From assembly GCA_958299035.1 (NCBI GenBank), contig CATQJL010000326.1, forward strand, positions 2,184,232-2,248,231: a stretch of 64,000 nucleotides of DNA, written 5' to 3'. The stretch's first letter is position 1; each line of letters opens with the position of its first letter. The notes beneath the pieces are model-generated. The model was not told the DNA's origin. It saw nothing but the letters and a program-made list of their open reading frames with translations, and ran no database searches. The DNA is from Cylicocyclus nassatus (taxonomy: Eukaryota; Nematoda; Chromadorea; Rhabditida; Strongylidae). Shown here in pieces: positions 12,802 through 25,657 of the stretch. A program made the translations under genes and the position numbers.

Positions 12802-13113
12802 CAGTGGCGTACCGAGGGGGGGGGGGCGGCGGGGGGGGGGGGCGCCCCCCCCCCCGAGAATGGGTCGCGAAATTTTTGAAAGTTACTTACATGAGTTATA
12901 AAAGTGTGCAAAAGACTTATTTATACTTGTAAGTAATTAAAATAATTTTTAAAAATTTTTAAAAATTTAATTTAGCCTTACAAATAAATTTTTTTTGGGG
13001 GCGTGGCTGAAGCCACGCCCCTTTTTCTGAATTTCGGAATCCTGAGCCCCCGAAAATTTCAGGAAGCATACCAAAAATTTTTTCGAAGTGCATGGCTGAC
13101 GGGTACGCCACTG
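12802..13113. mobile_element. hAT-type MITE with 8-bp target duplication
   Basis: Terminal inverted repeats CAGTGGCGTACC (12802) and GGTACGCCACTG (to 13113) enclose 312 bp. CCGTCTTC is directly duplicated at 12794-12801 and 13114-13121. An 8-bp duplication with CAG...CTG termini is the hallmark of hAT elements. Inside are long G and C runs (12819-12855), AT-rich filler and a hairpin gggcgtggctgaagccacgccc at 12999-13020. There is no coding capacity. Confidence 0.9.
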
Positions 13114-13121
13114 CCGTCTTC

Positions 13122-16078
13122 GTATCAGTACTGTTGTTGCTTAGAGATGAAGGAGAAGAATGAAATTCTTGTAAAAAAAAGGAAAAAATGACGATTGGAG
13201 TAGCAAAATTTCTCTATATTTACTTCAACTCGTGTCCGTGAAGGTAAAAAAAAATGCCAGTGAATGGCCTTGTGTCCTTTCCCCAAGTACGCCAATTATG
13301 AAGTTGTGCTCAAGTTTTCAGGATCTTTCACAGCAAAGTGAAGAAGGTATGAGAAGACTTATGCTACGAACGAATAAAACAAAAAGAGCTAGCATAATCG
13401 CAGATGGGACAAACTGCCAAATAATTATCGCACTGAGTAACAGCAGCAAACTTTTTTGTTTCTTTTATCTCCAGAAAAATTAAAGCAAAAAAATACAGAT
13501 CTAGCAGCGGTTGTTATTAACCACTATTCATATTGCTGGACTACCCCGTTCTAATGAAAAGTAAGTATCATATTATAGATAAGCCCATGACATGGTGATA
13601 TGTTGCGAGGAATTACGCTACATGGCTTTGAAATTCACTGTAAGTAAAAGAAAAAGCGCAGGTGGACACTTTGTAATTGACCCTGAGTTGGAATTAAGGC
13701 ACTTTTATTGTAGACAATTTTCATTAATATCCAAAATGCAAGTATGAGGAAAACCCTATCAAAGATAATTACCATTGTCTCATGTAAATATATCGCTCCC
13801 AGATAGCAAAAATATTACAAAAGAAGAAAATAGGACATGACGAAGTTACAAAGACTTGCGACTAGCCCTAGCCTTTGAGAAAAGTAAGATCAACGAAATA
13901 ATGGTTATAGAATAGCCTCAAACAGGTGAATGTGGACAAAATGGCTATTTGTGCAAATGGACGGTGGTTCACAATGAATGACTTGTAATGGAAGGTGAAA
14001 GTCAACATTGGAGGTTCGGTGGAGATGATTGACAAATAGAACTTAGATGGTGCACTGAGGTGGCCGGATTAAGCGGCACAAATTTCAATACGACTTTGCA
14101 TGGAAGCGAACCGGTCATCGCAACCACGTCCACTATTCGACTCGGTCGTAAAGGCGAATCGAAGGTCTCGGCTTCTTAGCATCTCAGCGCTTTCATCAGG
14201 ATTACATGTAATGTGCGAGTGTGAAAAGGCTCAGTCAGGTGACGCTTCTGATGCTTCTGCTCAGCAATGTTTTAGAAGCATCTTCATCAAGGTCACGTTT
14301 AAAACCTTAGTGCACTCATAAAATTCAAGCTTTAGAAGGATCGATGCATTGCCTAATCAAGCGAAAGCGATCAAGCAACCTGCCGCGCAAGAAAAAGCCA
14401 CTTTCCCCTCTCCCCCCCCCCGTCCCGTATTCGAACCCCGGATATGCGAGATAAGCACGATAGCCCGATGCTACCTGACATCCCATCAATTCACAGCTTT
14501 TCGCTAACGTGGCGTATGACCTCGCGCACCGATTTTATCGATAAACACCACATTCATCAGCTAAACCTGAAAAATCGCTCTATGATCGATGCTTCTGAAT
14601 TTGAAAATCTCTAACGATCTCTCTAGAGATTTATTCAAATAACAACAACGATTTTCGCAAGCTTAGGTTTATTCTTTTTGGTAATAGCCAAGATATAGTA
14701 GATTAGAACATAAGCCTTGCACCAATCCAAAAAATTCATTCAAAAGTGTTTAATACTTTTTTCATTGTGAAAAATATATGCAGCATCTTATTTTACACAT
14801 TATAGATTTTGTTTCAGGCAATATAAAACTCGAAAATAAAAATCAACTCCGAAAATGGCATCTTCTCGTAGAGACTATCCGCACAAATTTGGCTCAGTTA
14901 AACAGTGTAGATTGCGAAACCTAAATGAAAAGTAATTCTAGATTTTTGGACCTTCCGGCATTTTTGGACTTAAAAGCGGAAAAATGTAATGTGAGTGTTT
15001 GCCTCTATCTTCTGTTGCCGCGATATGACTATGTTGATTCTTGCTTTTTTTCTATATTTGATTTTTGTTCCAACGCAGAATTAGATCTTTCGAGCCATTG
15101 GGAATGACTCGACATACGCTGTCATATACGAAAGCAAGTTTCGGGTCAAATTGTGACTTACAATTGTACTGCTGATCGTGAGTAAAGGGAAGGAAAGTTC
15201 AAAACGAAGAGGAGAATAACCTTGATGTCAAAATGTTTATTTTTTGCATTGCATTTACATCTCCACAAAATTACTAATTAAGTTTACCAAGAACAAGTTT
15301 GGCTAGAGCACTAAGCAATGAGCGCTTCTCACCATATTTTACTAATCTGCTTACTCTGTAAAAGCTAGTCATTCCCTCTGCCTACCACTTCTGTTTACCG
15401 CAGTCCATGGTAAAAGTTCGATGTTAATATTATTTATGTCTGCATGAGGAAAGTGTAGGGCGTCACTCGCCCACCAAAGCATTAGCTGACTGACCGGCCA
15501 TAATTCTCGAACAATTAGCATGTAATTTGCAGATTTTCTCCAGCTCACAAATATTGTTCTCATGTCCACGAACTGAAGGATAATATGGCGATGTCAAAAA
15601 GGACAAGACAACATGACTACGCAGTGGAGTGAAATGACAAACAAGAAAGTGAACAAGGGGTTGTTGAAGGTGCGTGAGCGTGACGAAATTTTCAAAGTGA
15701 GCCGCGCAGGGTCATAGATTCAATGGGGCAGCCAGTAAAGTACCTCCGGGTCGTAACACCTGCAGGCTTCTCGGATGTTCAGATCGTGAGAAAAAAGTGA
15801 GCCTAGAAAGTTCCGCGGCAACGATTTGAGAGAAATTGGTCTAAAAAAAAGTCTACAACCTGCCTGACCATTGCCAGCTTTGCTCATAACTACGTTCCTC
15901 AAAAAATTTATTTTTCTATGGCACACCATGGAGCCATGGAGCTATTGACTCAATATGGGCATAAAATTCCAGATCCGCTCTTTGAACAAAAAATCTTTGA
16001 ACTGTGATATTTACTCGCATACATAATAAATATAAATATTCCTGCAGTGTCATGATATTACGCGGTAGCAAATCAACA
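13122..16078. other. 3 kb without a recognised gene
   Basis: This lies between the 3' end of the astacin gene and the hAT MITE. C-rich runs occur at 14407-14422. Minus-strand open stretches near 15370-15570 and 15720-15930 have no recognisable domain. No RNA gene was found. Confidence 0.4.
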
Positions 16079-19047
16079 TTAACCATGCTTGAGAAACGAA
16101 TCTAGAATTCCAAACAACGAGGCGATGTTTGCTTCTCCACGGTTTCGCCTAAAACAGTAAAAAGTATCAATAAAATAGCTTCCTCAGTGAATCGCCTCTT
16201 ACCCTATTGCCCTAGGAAAGTCCTTGAGTATGAGTGTCTCAAAAGTGTTGTCAATTCCTGCTTCGTTAGCAGCCAGGAGCCCAGTTAAGCCACCATTACC
16301 CTCCCAAGCTGCCGGTGGAGGTGTGGGAATAGAGTCAGAATCTAAACATTGCCCGTAACCACATGAGGAGATTAGAAGAGAATGTAAGTGAACATCAAAA
16401 ATAGCAGTTAAATTTGATAGTTAAAGTTGATAGAAAACGAGCATTAAAATGATGTGAAGCAACCTATGATAAATCTCAGTGTGAAGTTCGACGGAACCCG
16501 ATGAGAGATACTCGAAACGATGACTTGGTTCCCTTCTGACAAAATTCTTCCTGGGGTCGGATTACAACATTGCCTAAAGATTATTATTAGCTGATAACGT
16601 CCATCAATCCGTGAAGCTTACCTAAACCCTGTCTGCTCCATATTTTTCGTATGTTTTATTTCTAAGTATTCATCTGCACACGACGAATCACAAACAAAAT
16701 TAGTTTCAATGACCTCTACATGGATACGGCCGGACGGCGCCTGATTTAAAACGATTACTGACAAAAAGCTTCATTCACTTCTTTTTTACAGTTTCTTTTT
16801 CTTCTTTTTTATCACCTAGTTTTCTTTTTCTTTTTACAGTTCCTCACTGTAGAAAAGAAATGAATGAAGAGAAATTTCACTCACATACAGCCTCCAATGA
16901 CAAGCTCCGACTACGGAATTTCTCAGAGTCTGCCAGACCGCTGTTGCGAACATTTCGCCACCGCAACCAGCTAGAAGCTCACTTTTCCAAGGCAAAAAAA
17001 GACATTCACACTGCTACGCGCACTCACGCGTTGAATCAGCGATTCGTTCACAGCGCAATCCGCCCAAACCAGGTGGGCATTTGCAGTGCATGCAGTTTCT
17101 AGGATCTTCGTATCCGCCATTCTCGCACATCAGATTTGTTTTGCAGATGTCTGTAAGTACGATAATGCAGTGGTGGTAAACGCATTTTGACTCCACTGTC
17201 ACCAACGTGAGCAATACAAGCGATTCGCATGCTTTACGTCGATAAAGGATATATCAGCGCGTTGCCCGATCGTGTGCTGGAATCGGTGGTCCTGAAAGTC
17301 CGTCTTATGCTTTCACTTAATCAGTTTAAAGCGATTTTGCTTCAGCTTAAGGGCCGGTCTTATATCACGCGATTTGATCGCCTCGCGATTCTCCCAACAA
17401 GACAACTGATACTAGTTCATTGCAGGCCGATCATCTTGCATTTTGATTGTGATACTTTTCCGGCACGATTGATCGTCATGAGTATCAAAACCGAAAATGC
17501 CCGAGACCTTAGGGTAATAAAAATTTTTTAGTATAGTTTTTCCAAGCGTCCAGCCGCGGTCAACCGTCACAACCGGAATGCGTAATGGTAGACATGCAAT
17601 GAACTCGTAGCAGTTGTCTTGTAGGGAGAATCGCGAGGCGATGAAATCGCGTGATGTATGTTCGCCCCTTTAGGCAGTGGTGTTACAGAGATCTTTTTTG
17701 ACAGCCTGCTTAGACATGAGAAGGACCATAAATGCACGCATACGTTACGAGAACATACTTATTTCCGGCGATAGATTCTAAAGAAAAGATACTTGAAATG
17801 GCAAAAATTGGAGCCAGTTGAGAAGAGAATTCAGTATAGTGATAGACGTGCGAAGTTTGTGGTATACCTTCGTCTCGATAGTAACAAATTTCCAATTATT
17901 CGTGAAGGCTTGCGGGCCATAGTGCATTACGGAACCAAAATCATATGGTATGTCTGAGTCCATAATGTCGTCGCGCTTTTCGAAATTGCCCTGGAATACA
18001 CCATGTTTCAGAATGGGACAACTCGCAGAAAATGCCACCTTGGTCCCTCTGCTAATATTTTCCTCATTGATATTTATATAAACGTCTCTGTCCGGGCGAC
18101 TTTGCTCGTGCCAGAAACCAAGGGCATGTCCAATCTCGTGCGCTACGATACCTCCCTGGAATCAGCTTGACTTCCGGACGATGTCATAGGGACGAAAAAT
18201 TTACCCCTTCGCAGCCCCAACCGATCGAAACGTACTGACGTCCACCAGTCCTTCCAACGTTAGAGTAACAACTGCAACTGTCCGTTTTGTTATTGCAAAA
18301 GCCCACTGAATATTTTCAATGAGAACAAAAAAAACAGACCCTCCTCCTTTGAAGAAAATCGCATAGTCTTTTTCAGAGCTTCTTCTCACGAAACGAATGC
18401 AGGTCTCTTTTTGCCATTTGTACATTCCTTTGCGGATTATACCTTGCCATTCAGCTGCAATATCTGGCTTCAAAAATCTGAGCAGGCAAGTATATAATGA
18501 GGTGCTCGCACCGTCTGTGTAGCGTAACATAGCAAATAACGTGAAGAAAAGTTAGAAAATAATATTTCAGAGTTTCTCACTGTTATTGTCCTTGAACTCA
18601 TATGGAACTGTCGCATTTGGCCATCTAAAATTTTCTCCCTTTATGGCAGCATTCCTTCTAACTCTTGGTTTTCGACCTGAAGACATCGATAAGTGCATAC
18701 AAACTTTACAAATGATATTTGGTGCGCTTGTTGAGAATTCAGAAACAAATAAAAAAAAAGGATTATGATGGCTTCAGAGTCAAAAAATTGAACACTTATT
18801 TTTCAAACTGTTCTACATTTGTTTTATAACCGCTAATTATTTCATTACCGCTAATTCGTGCTTGGAATGTCTCAATAACCTCGTCCATTTGCGGCTTCGT
18901 CAATACGAGGTCACTCTCGAAGACCTAAACGAATTTCCAAAAAATCTGTACCAGAGCGTCCATAAAATAATTATTGATAACCTTTGACAAAATCCTGCGA
19001 TTGACGGCATATTCTGTGCGATCAACAATTTTGTAATCAATAGGCCT
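16079..19047 (-). CDS. Astacin (M12A) metalloprotease with EGF and CUB domains
   Basis: Zinc endopeptidase, probably secreted, in the nematode nas class. Exons, 5' to 3': 19047-18982, 18924-18849 (propeptide), 18676-18581 (RVRR cleavage site, then catalytic-domain start [13 protein letters not shown]), 18477-18340, 18305-18205, 18155-18039 ([13 protein letters not shown] zinc site), 17990-17868 (Met-turn SVMHYG), 17150-17028 (EGF-like, CENGG...CKCPPGLGG), 16970-16885, 16740-16622 and 16573-16464 (CUB), 16341-16203, 16148-16079 (stop TAA). The 45-bp intron between 18039 and 17990 is in frame and easily overlooked. Two oddities: the 18340/18305 junction does not keep phase with canonical GT-AG, and the usual exon between the Met-turn exon and EGF (family motif like TIGQR) is not seen, where an inverted-repeat element lies at 17349-17672. 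The signal-peptide exon is not identified. Nematode astacins act in cuticle collagen processing, hatching or host-tissue invasion; which applies here cannot be told. Confidence 0.88.
17349..17672. repeat. Inverted-repeat element in an astacin intron
   Basis: Arms at 17349-17430 and 17592-17672 are reverse complements, sharing tcacgcgatttgatcgcctc with one or two changes, plus ctcccaacaagacaactg. The inner part (about 17465-17520, gagtatcaaaaccgaaaatg) recurs inverted near 36140-36205. The element sits where one astacin exon is expected but not seen. Confidence 0.65.
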
Positions 19048-20563
19048 CTGAAACGGTGATCATATATGTCTGGGTAAAATGATAGCATTTCTTTCTCAAG
19101 AGCTTCGCGAGAATATAATCGGTGTCGTCAAGTACAGAATTAAACAATCGGTATGTAGTTTATTGGCATTTTTTTAAATTTTTAAAATGTTATCAATGTT
19201 TTTACTAATGAAGAGCTGTTTCTTGCTGACTCACCACCAGGATAAAAAAGATGAAGAAATGTTCAGAAAAAATATAGCAATAAAGAACCCACCGATGCAT
19301 AATTAGATCGCGAGACTGGGGTCAAACGATAATTCGATGTCATCTTAAGAAAGCTATGGAGCATGGTTTCGAACACCTTGGGATCATTTCTAAAAATCAC
19401 AGTGGAATTTATTCATTAATTCAATACTGGTAATTACTTACTGTGCAGATACATATGTCAGGAATAAAACGAGAAAATGCTGGCCATGTAGCATTGATGT
19501 TATACTTCTGACTGAGATTGGTTTGTGAGTGGCGATAGCTTTCGCTAATCTCACAGCCTAAAACTGGTCTTTCTTGGCACTGACTCATAGGCTTTACGAT
19601 CATCCTGCTACTTCACAGACCAGGTTTCTGCTGTTCAATTTGACACAAATTGATGACGAAAAGATCTTCAATAACAAAAAAAAAACATTAGAGGAAGACT
19701 GCAGCAAACTACATGCTTGATGTGAGAAACGCCCTCGTTAATGAACGTAGAATAACACATTTTATAACTCTACAAATAAGCTATGCAACCTGGCCACGCA
19801 TAAAAAACTTGGTTTTCACGCTTGGCTCTCCCAGCAAATTTTTTGGGTATGAACTTGGGAATGATCGTCGATTCAACTGAAAGCACATAAAATTTGTCAC
19901 CTCCAGGTCTTTTGCCATTGATAGTTTTGGTCCAGATCTTCTCCGAGCTATTGGAGCGGTGCAACATGAGCAACCTTCTAGAAATCATTCTTGCAGAGCT
20001 TTGAAGGAAGGGTTAGTGTGTTGATAAACCCAACATTTTTAAAAAAATGGGATCTTTTGAAAAGAAAGATTGTAATCTCTTTCGTATAAGCAATCAATCC
20101 AAGCATTCTGCTTCAGACCACCACGAAATATTCGCAATCCATACTCGCGATTTGAGAGGTTAGGGACTACTCGTCCCATCCTCGTATCCATCCCGAATCG
20201 AGCTAGCAAATGAGCTCATTATTATTTTATGCGCTCTTTCTTTTAGAAAAACCAACTCTTCGCTCAACTCTTCATAACTTAAATCTTCTACCGGCAAGCT
20301 CTTTTTCTAGAATGCAGCAGCGGCTATGCTAGTCCTTTGTAGAAAAAAAAAGAGCTTGCTATTTGCACTAAACATGATCGTTGGAAATAGACGATAATGT
20401 ATCCATCAGAGAAAACATGTTGCGTGATGTTGTGTAATGATAGATGTTGTTGCTAATCACTTAGCTGGACAAACCTGTAAGATCCAGTGAATTGTCATAC
20501 ATCGTAACCAAATAGATGTTTGATAGGTCAGTAAGTCCAAAATTCAAACGACGAAGTGTTTAG
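19048..20563. other. Between astacin 5' end and AGGCAG element; no clear gene
   Basis: Minus-strand stretches at 19421-19603 and 19770-19988 could be 5' exons of the astacin gene but match nothing I recognise. An A/T-rich hairpin occurs at about 20296-20363 (caagctcttttt against aaaaaagagcttg). None of the expected C-terminal sphingomyelinase motifs is found here. Confidence 0.4.
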
Positions 20564-21008
20564 AGGCAGTGTCCGGGCAAAAAGTAGATTTTGAGGTTTT
20601 GTGCTTACCCGGGCCTATCCACTATGCTGAATCCGAAAAGCTACACTAGACACGAAAACGTCAAAAAAAGGGCTCTAACGCATGAGGGAAATCAGCAGGT
20701 GGGCGGGGTCCTCTCCACTGTGAATTCACGCTTCTAGAGCAATCTTGTTGATTCCGCTACCCGCCCTGACATCTCCACCGGCCAAGTGCGAACGTTTGAC
20801 TTGAAATCGGAACCGAGAAGTTCGCTACAGATGCTGGAAGCGTGAATTCACAGTGGGGAGAACCCCGTCCACTTCTGTTTTCCCACCTGTGTTGGAGCCC
20901 TTTTTCGCCGTTTTCGCACTCTCCAGTGTGGATTTTCGGAGTCAGCATAGCGTATAGGCCCGGGTAAGCACAAAACCTCAGAATCGACTTTTTGCCCGGA
21001 CACTGCCT
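20564..21008. repeat. Inverted-repeat element with AGGCAG ends, TTAG duplication
   Basis: It starts AGGCAGTGTCCGGGCAAAAA and ends TTTTTGCCCGGACACTGCCT. Both sides are flanked by TTAG (20560-20563 and 21009-21012). Subterminal arms continue to pair (gaattcacgcttctagag, tggaagcgtgaattcacagt). It lies just beyond the last visible sphingomyelinase exon. Confidence 0.8.
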
Positions 21009-21184
21009 TTAGATCCCGGCAGATTCGGGTCTCGGGGGATATAGGTGTGATGGGGGTAGAGGACTATATGTCACCGAAAAAGGGCGGTCCCCGCGGTCAT
21101 TTGCGGCAAATACGCACCCTGCAATCGTGCACTTAGGAAACAAGAAGCGAATGCAGAAAAATTACTAGTTTACTGAGTCTCCAC

Positions 21185-24143
21185 CAAGTGCGTTGTTGAT
21201 TGAAATAAGTCGTAATCCAGGGTAAATCTTCTTCATGTAGCATCCCATGCTCAAAGGTATTCTCATTATGCGCTATTATATCTACATAGCTTTTAACTCA
21301 CTACTGGACTGTTTTAACTTGATCTTGGGGAATCCACCCGTTCCAAGCTTCTGCCATAGCATCGTAAAGCCAATCCATATGAAATTGTTTCGGAGTGAAA
21401 TGAGGTGCGAAACTGGAGGGATTTTCATATTAGAGTAAAACAGTGGGACGAATCTTATTTACAGACAGCCAGAAAGGAAAACAACTCACTTGTCGATGGG
21501 CACTCCTTCATGATTTCCTACAGCGAAGTAGCATGGAATATTGGGAAAATATCCAAAAGTTCTTTCAACAGCACACAAGACTTGTTCCCTATTTTCACTA
21601 GTTTTGAAATTGCTGACCAACCAGATACTAAACGCGCTAGAAGTTTACGTTGTATCGCTATGGCAAATTTTACGCTCAAAATATGGTGCGTCTAAAACAG
21701 ACAGAAAAAAATTTTACACATTGGATATAGCATCCCTCTCGCTTGGAACTTGCCAACATGACGGAAACGGTTGTTGCGTGGCGGAATTTTCGCAAATGCA
21801 AGAAAAATACAAGAAATTTACCAATTCCTTCCACCGGATGAGATCCGATAATGCAAACAAATGTTGTTAACTAATCTCTTGCTGATAAATAGATCGATTT
21901 GATATTTCACTTCAGGGTAAGGATGCCATACAGCTGACCTGGTTGAAAAATTTTTTTTGTGGCCGAACAACAGCAATGATAAAAAAAAAATTCGCGCGAC
22001 TCTCTTTGCTTAATCGTTGACTGGAAACCACTTCGTACTGATCGGTTATTTTCCTTCCACTAGATTGTTTTCTGATTACGGTTGGTTTATTTTGAAAAGA
22101 TGGCACACACACACAAGTCATCACGCTAACAACTGCTACCCATACAGCGATAAAAAAATGAGAATTGAAAAAACGGTGAGGTGCCCCAAGTGTGTCGCAT
22201 ACTGAACGGTAGTAAATTTTCGTGAATGCGGCTGGATATAATAAAACATTCAAATGCAGCACAACACCTTTTGCATTCACACTCTTCTTGGGCTTGGCAA
22301 AATAAGCTGTGAGAATTCAATGGTGTTAGATAGTAAAGTCCCCAATTACATCGTACCCCCACCCCCACCCTCCCATTCATGCGCTAAATTTTGAAAACGC
22401 ACTTCAAAACCCCAGCCTACTCTTCACAATCATTTATTTTTATCGGGGCTTTTGCAGCTCATTTTCAGTATCTAGTGCTTGGATTGGAAAGGAGGATTTG
22501 AGTTACGGTGCACTTGAAGGATATAGTAAGTACTAATATAATCAAAATCTGACAAGCATCCATTTTCCACATAGTGACTTCAGCAGATGACTGCAGTTCT
22601 AGAAACTTAAGGGCTTACGATCTGATTGTGTCCGAAATGTTTTTGACTATGGCCACGTGCGATTGACGTGTGTAGTCCCAGTCAGCATGAGATGTTAGAT
22701 CACCGGAGACCATGACGTAGTCCAGCTAGGAGATTACTGTATAGGAGAGACTTTAGCTGATAAGCAGGTCTCACATCTTTATGGTTCTTTTGAATAAATG
22801 CGAGCATGTTCGTGAGTAGCCAATAGGGCGCATCGCAGTTTCCCACTGTACCCCACTGACCTGCTGCTTCCTTCACACCGGCTGCAACCGACACTTCCTA
22901 CAAATCAGATATTATACTTGACAGCAGCCGCTGCTTAGTATTGGTTTCATTTGTCATGTATTTTTTCAGTCTCACGTCAGGATCTTGCTGGGGTCTACAA
23001 CACTGAGGTTCTGCACATTTCGCTTCCAGTCCCGGAGTGTACAGCATGTCCAGATGGATGTCAGTCAAATGCAAGACTTTCAAAACGGGCTTGCCTCCCT
23101 GAAAGCAACCACATCTCCGCTTCATGAAGTAAAATGCTTTTTAATTACCGGCACAGGTTGCTTATCTATGGGAGCTGGCTGCCCGTTCGGAATGGGAATA
23201 CTCCAAGTGGAATTGAACGGATCTATGAACTTCCCACAATCTGATAAGCAAACACTGAGATCAGGAGTAAAGAGAAATAAGCAACATAGTTTTCAAATAA
23301 TCTACCGTCCAACAGCAGTCCACATATCTGATGCGGCTCGACGATAATCTGCCCCAACACATACATGAACTCATCCTAAGAGATATATGTTTGATAACTA
23401 ATAATATGAAAGCAAATGCGCCTTGCATTTGCACATGGGTGAGGCAAACTTACTGAAAAATCTCTCACAATTCCTTTACAGATGAAGTTGTCTTCTATTC
23501 TGAATGTACGGCAAATAAAAATGGCGAGATCTCCTGAAATTGTTTTCGTTCCGTATATGCTTGTCCTCCGTAAGCTGATCTGGGGCCAGGGCTTGGCACG
23601 ACCTGGCACCAGAGAATTTTCAAAAATCTGCATAGCCATCTTGAAAATTTCATATGAAGTCCCCTTTGACCCTAAACCCTAAACGTTGAAGAAAACCTTA
23701 AACGACAAAAAACGTCGAAATTTATGTGTCTTTTCGGCTACAAAAACGATATCCCTTTCGCTTTTTGTCCCAAAAACGATATCTCGCTTTTTGTCTCAAA
23801 AACGATATCTCGCTTTTTGTCCCAAAAACGATATCCAGCTTGACCCGGCGCGAGCTGTGCCGAGCCCTGACTGGGTGGCAGCTATCTTGGTTTCCGGAAG
23901 AATAATCTCGATTTTTGACGTATTACGCTTTTCAATCCTTATTTGGGATCAGCACCTTCATAAGCACTGGGTAAGACAAAAAATAGGCCGAAAAAAATCT
24001 GCCTTAGCGTAGAGTACGGAATTTGGCAGAAAATATTCATTTGTAAAATCTCTCACCGACGCATTCCTCTGTTGTCTTCTCTCCCCAAGCATCATGCAGA
24101 AGGTCAACAGCGAACTTACATTCTTGGCACGTATCCGACAGCG
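21185..24143 (-). CDS. Acid sphingomyelinase-like phosphodiesterase, 3' part missing
   Basis: Acid sphingomyelinase hydrolyses sphingomyelin to ceramide and phosphocholine in lysosomes or outside cells. Exons, 5' to 3': 24143-24057, 23533-23454, 23375-23306 (saposin-B domain; CQECKFAVDLL, then FICKGIV, then QICGLLL), 23254-23149 (Pro-rich linker, PFNSTWSIPIP), 23098-22976 (LHLTDIHLD, first metal motif), 22897-22775, 22725-22619 (MVSGDLTSH), 21561-21490 (FAVGNHEG), 21412-21302 (APHFTPKQFHMDWLY), 21249-21185 (GCYMKKIYPGLRLIS). Phases agree at every junction I checked. The protein then stops: the later metal-binding His motifs (family HIPPG and GHTH) and the C-terminal domain are not seen between 21184 and the astacin gene. 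A signal-like hydrophobic exon ending at 24713 joins 24143 in phase but has no in-frame ATG. Which paralogue this is remains open. Confidence 0.85.
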
Positions 24144-25064
24144 CTGAAAAAAAAACTCTCATGCAGGTATTCTCATTCTGCGCCAATGAACCAAGGTGCT
24201 TCACACAGGCACAAGTAATCCTCTCGATCAAATGTTATTTCACTTTCTCTTGAGAGGGTGTGAAACAGTTCCGTTGAATAGGAATTTGATGTGGTATATA
24301 ACCTGTTTCACATGGAATTTTGCGGTTTGCGTCTCAAAATTTTGTTATCTCATAGGACGCGCAATCGATCTAACAGAGGGGAATAGAATCATGCTTCGGA
24401 TGTTTGAGCTCAATATTGACGGTCGCTTTACTAGAATGTCTAGCACTAGGTGGAGATAGGGAGCTGACTGACGATGCCAAGAGCAAAGTCAAAAGTAAAT
24501 TTTCTCATTTAAAGTTCAACCAGGTCTGGTGGTAAGCCAGATGGTGACAACCATAGCCACATCCAGCATATCCGAGAATTTGCTTATGAACTGATGTACA
24601 TCAGATTAGGTGACTATATTATTTTCTGATTTCTGTTGATTGTTTTGTCCCATATGATTAATAGACAGAAACGAATAGTAGAATAATAACAGAATTGATT
24701 TATAAAAAGTACCTGGCTCCAGTCCAGCTATGAATATAAGCAATACCCAAGTGTAGCGAAGCACGTGCGACACTTGAAGGAACTCATTAACTCCTATCAG
24801 TAGCGACTTTTGTTCTCTTTTTCAGATAAAGCAATCGTATCAACAGGGAACAATGCAGTCAAGCTGCGAGAACATTTTGCTGTATATTTCATGCTCGGAC
24901 AGCAGTCAGATCCGAATAACCTCCACTAACGGGGATCGAAAAAAAGAGTATAGCACGAAGCCATGACTCTCCATTTTGCCTGCAGCGCTAAACTTTGAAA
25001 CAAACGCTGCTTCGGCAAGGAATCGGAAGTTCCGGGCTGTTTTCATAAGTTCTAGAAACAAGCA
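24144..25064. other. Gap between ASM first exon and BEL element
   Basis: On the minus strand a stretch ending at a GT donor at 24712/24713 encodes a hydrophobic segment (YTWVLLIFIAGLEP) that would join the saposin exon in phase 1. It is a candidate signal-peptide exon, but no start codon is visible. The open stretch at 24906-25064 is not recognised. Confidence 0.35.
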
Positions 25065-25069
25065 GTAAC

Positions 25070-25627
25070 TGTATTGGTTAGTGGTTGGGATATAGTCAGA
25101 ACTATAAGGCTTCGAATACCACTTGTGAACCACAACCACAAAGATTATCTGCCACGCGGGTCTTGAGCGTTGGACAACACGAGCACACCTCAAACTTGGG
25201 TAATTAAACTTTATCAAAGAAACAAATAACAATAACAAACACGGATAGAACAAATAACAAAATATACTATCAAATGATGAACTACAAATAGGAATGCTAT
25301 GATTGGAAGAAGGCAAAATATGTGAGTGAATAATGTTAAAGCAAATGAGCAAAAGTAGTACATGTGAATAACTCTGAGTGTGCACTGTCAGCTATTTATA
25401 TGCGTACGATCACATCCTCAAACCACAGCTGCGCGCGACATCCTACTGTTAGCTAAAAAACCATGAGCAATTCACATCTGATGCCAACATCTGCAAATTC
25501 CTCCAGTAGTAAAAAACGATGCAAATCATCGATGCTTTGCAACTGGCAAAGTATGACTAAACTACAAGGATATGATGAGTTTCTATATGAGGGAGAAAAG
25601 AACAATACGAGCTGCGAAGTTCGTATA
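25070..25627 (-). repeat. 3' LTR of BEL/Pao element
   Basis: 558 bp, on the plus strand TGTATTGGTTAGTGG...AGTTCGTATA. It matches 33573-34130 except for G/T within aactggcaaagt here (about 25545). The purine-rich tract before it on the element strand (ggtgaggccggaa) is the likely plus-strand primer. GTAAC lies immediately outside. Confidence 0.95.
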
Positions 25628-25657
25628 TTCCGGCCTCACCAATGAGTTCGGGAGGGG

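Noticed and set aside
16079..16341. A single giant astacin-EGF-CUB-MAM-MAM gene spanning 4.6-19 kb
   Set aside because: The astacin exons read in phase to a TAA at 16079-16081, and the MAM exons start 7.5 kb further with a different upstream phase, so two genes fit better.
24906..25385. Long minus-strand open frame across the left LTR edge as a gene
   Set aside because: Most of it lies in the LTR, and the same sequence occurs at the other LTR; the non-LTR part matches no family.
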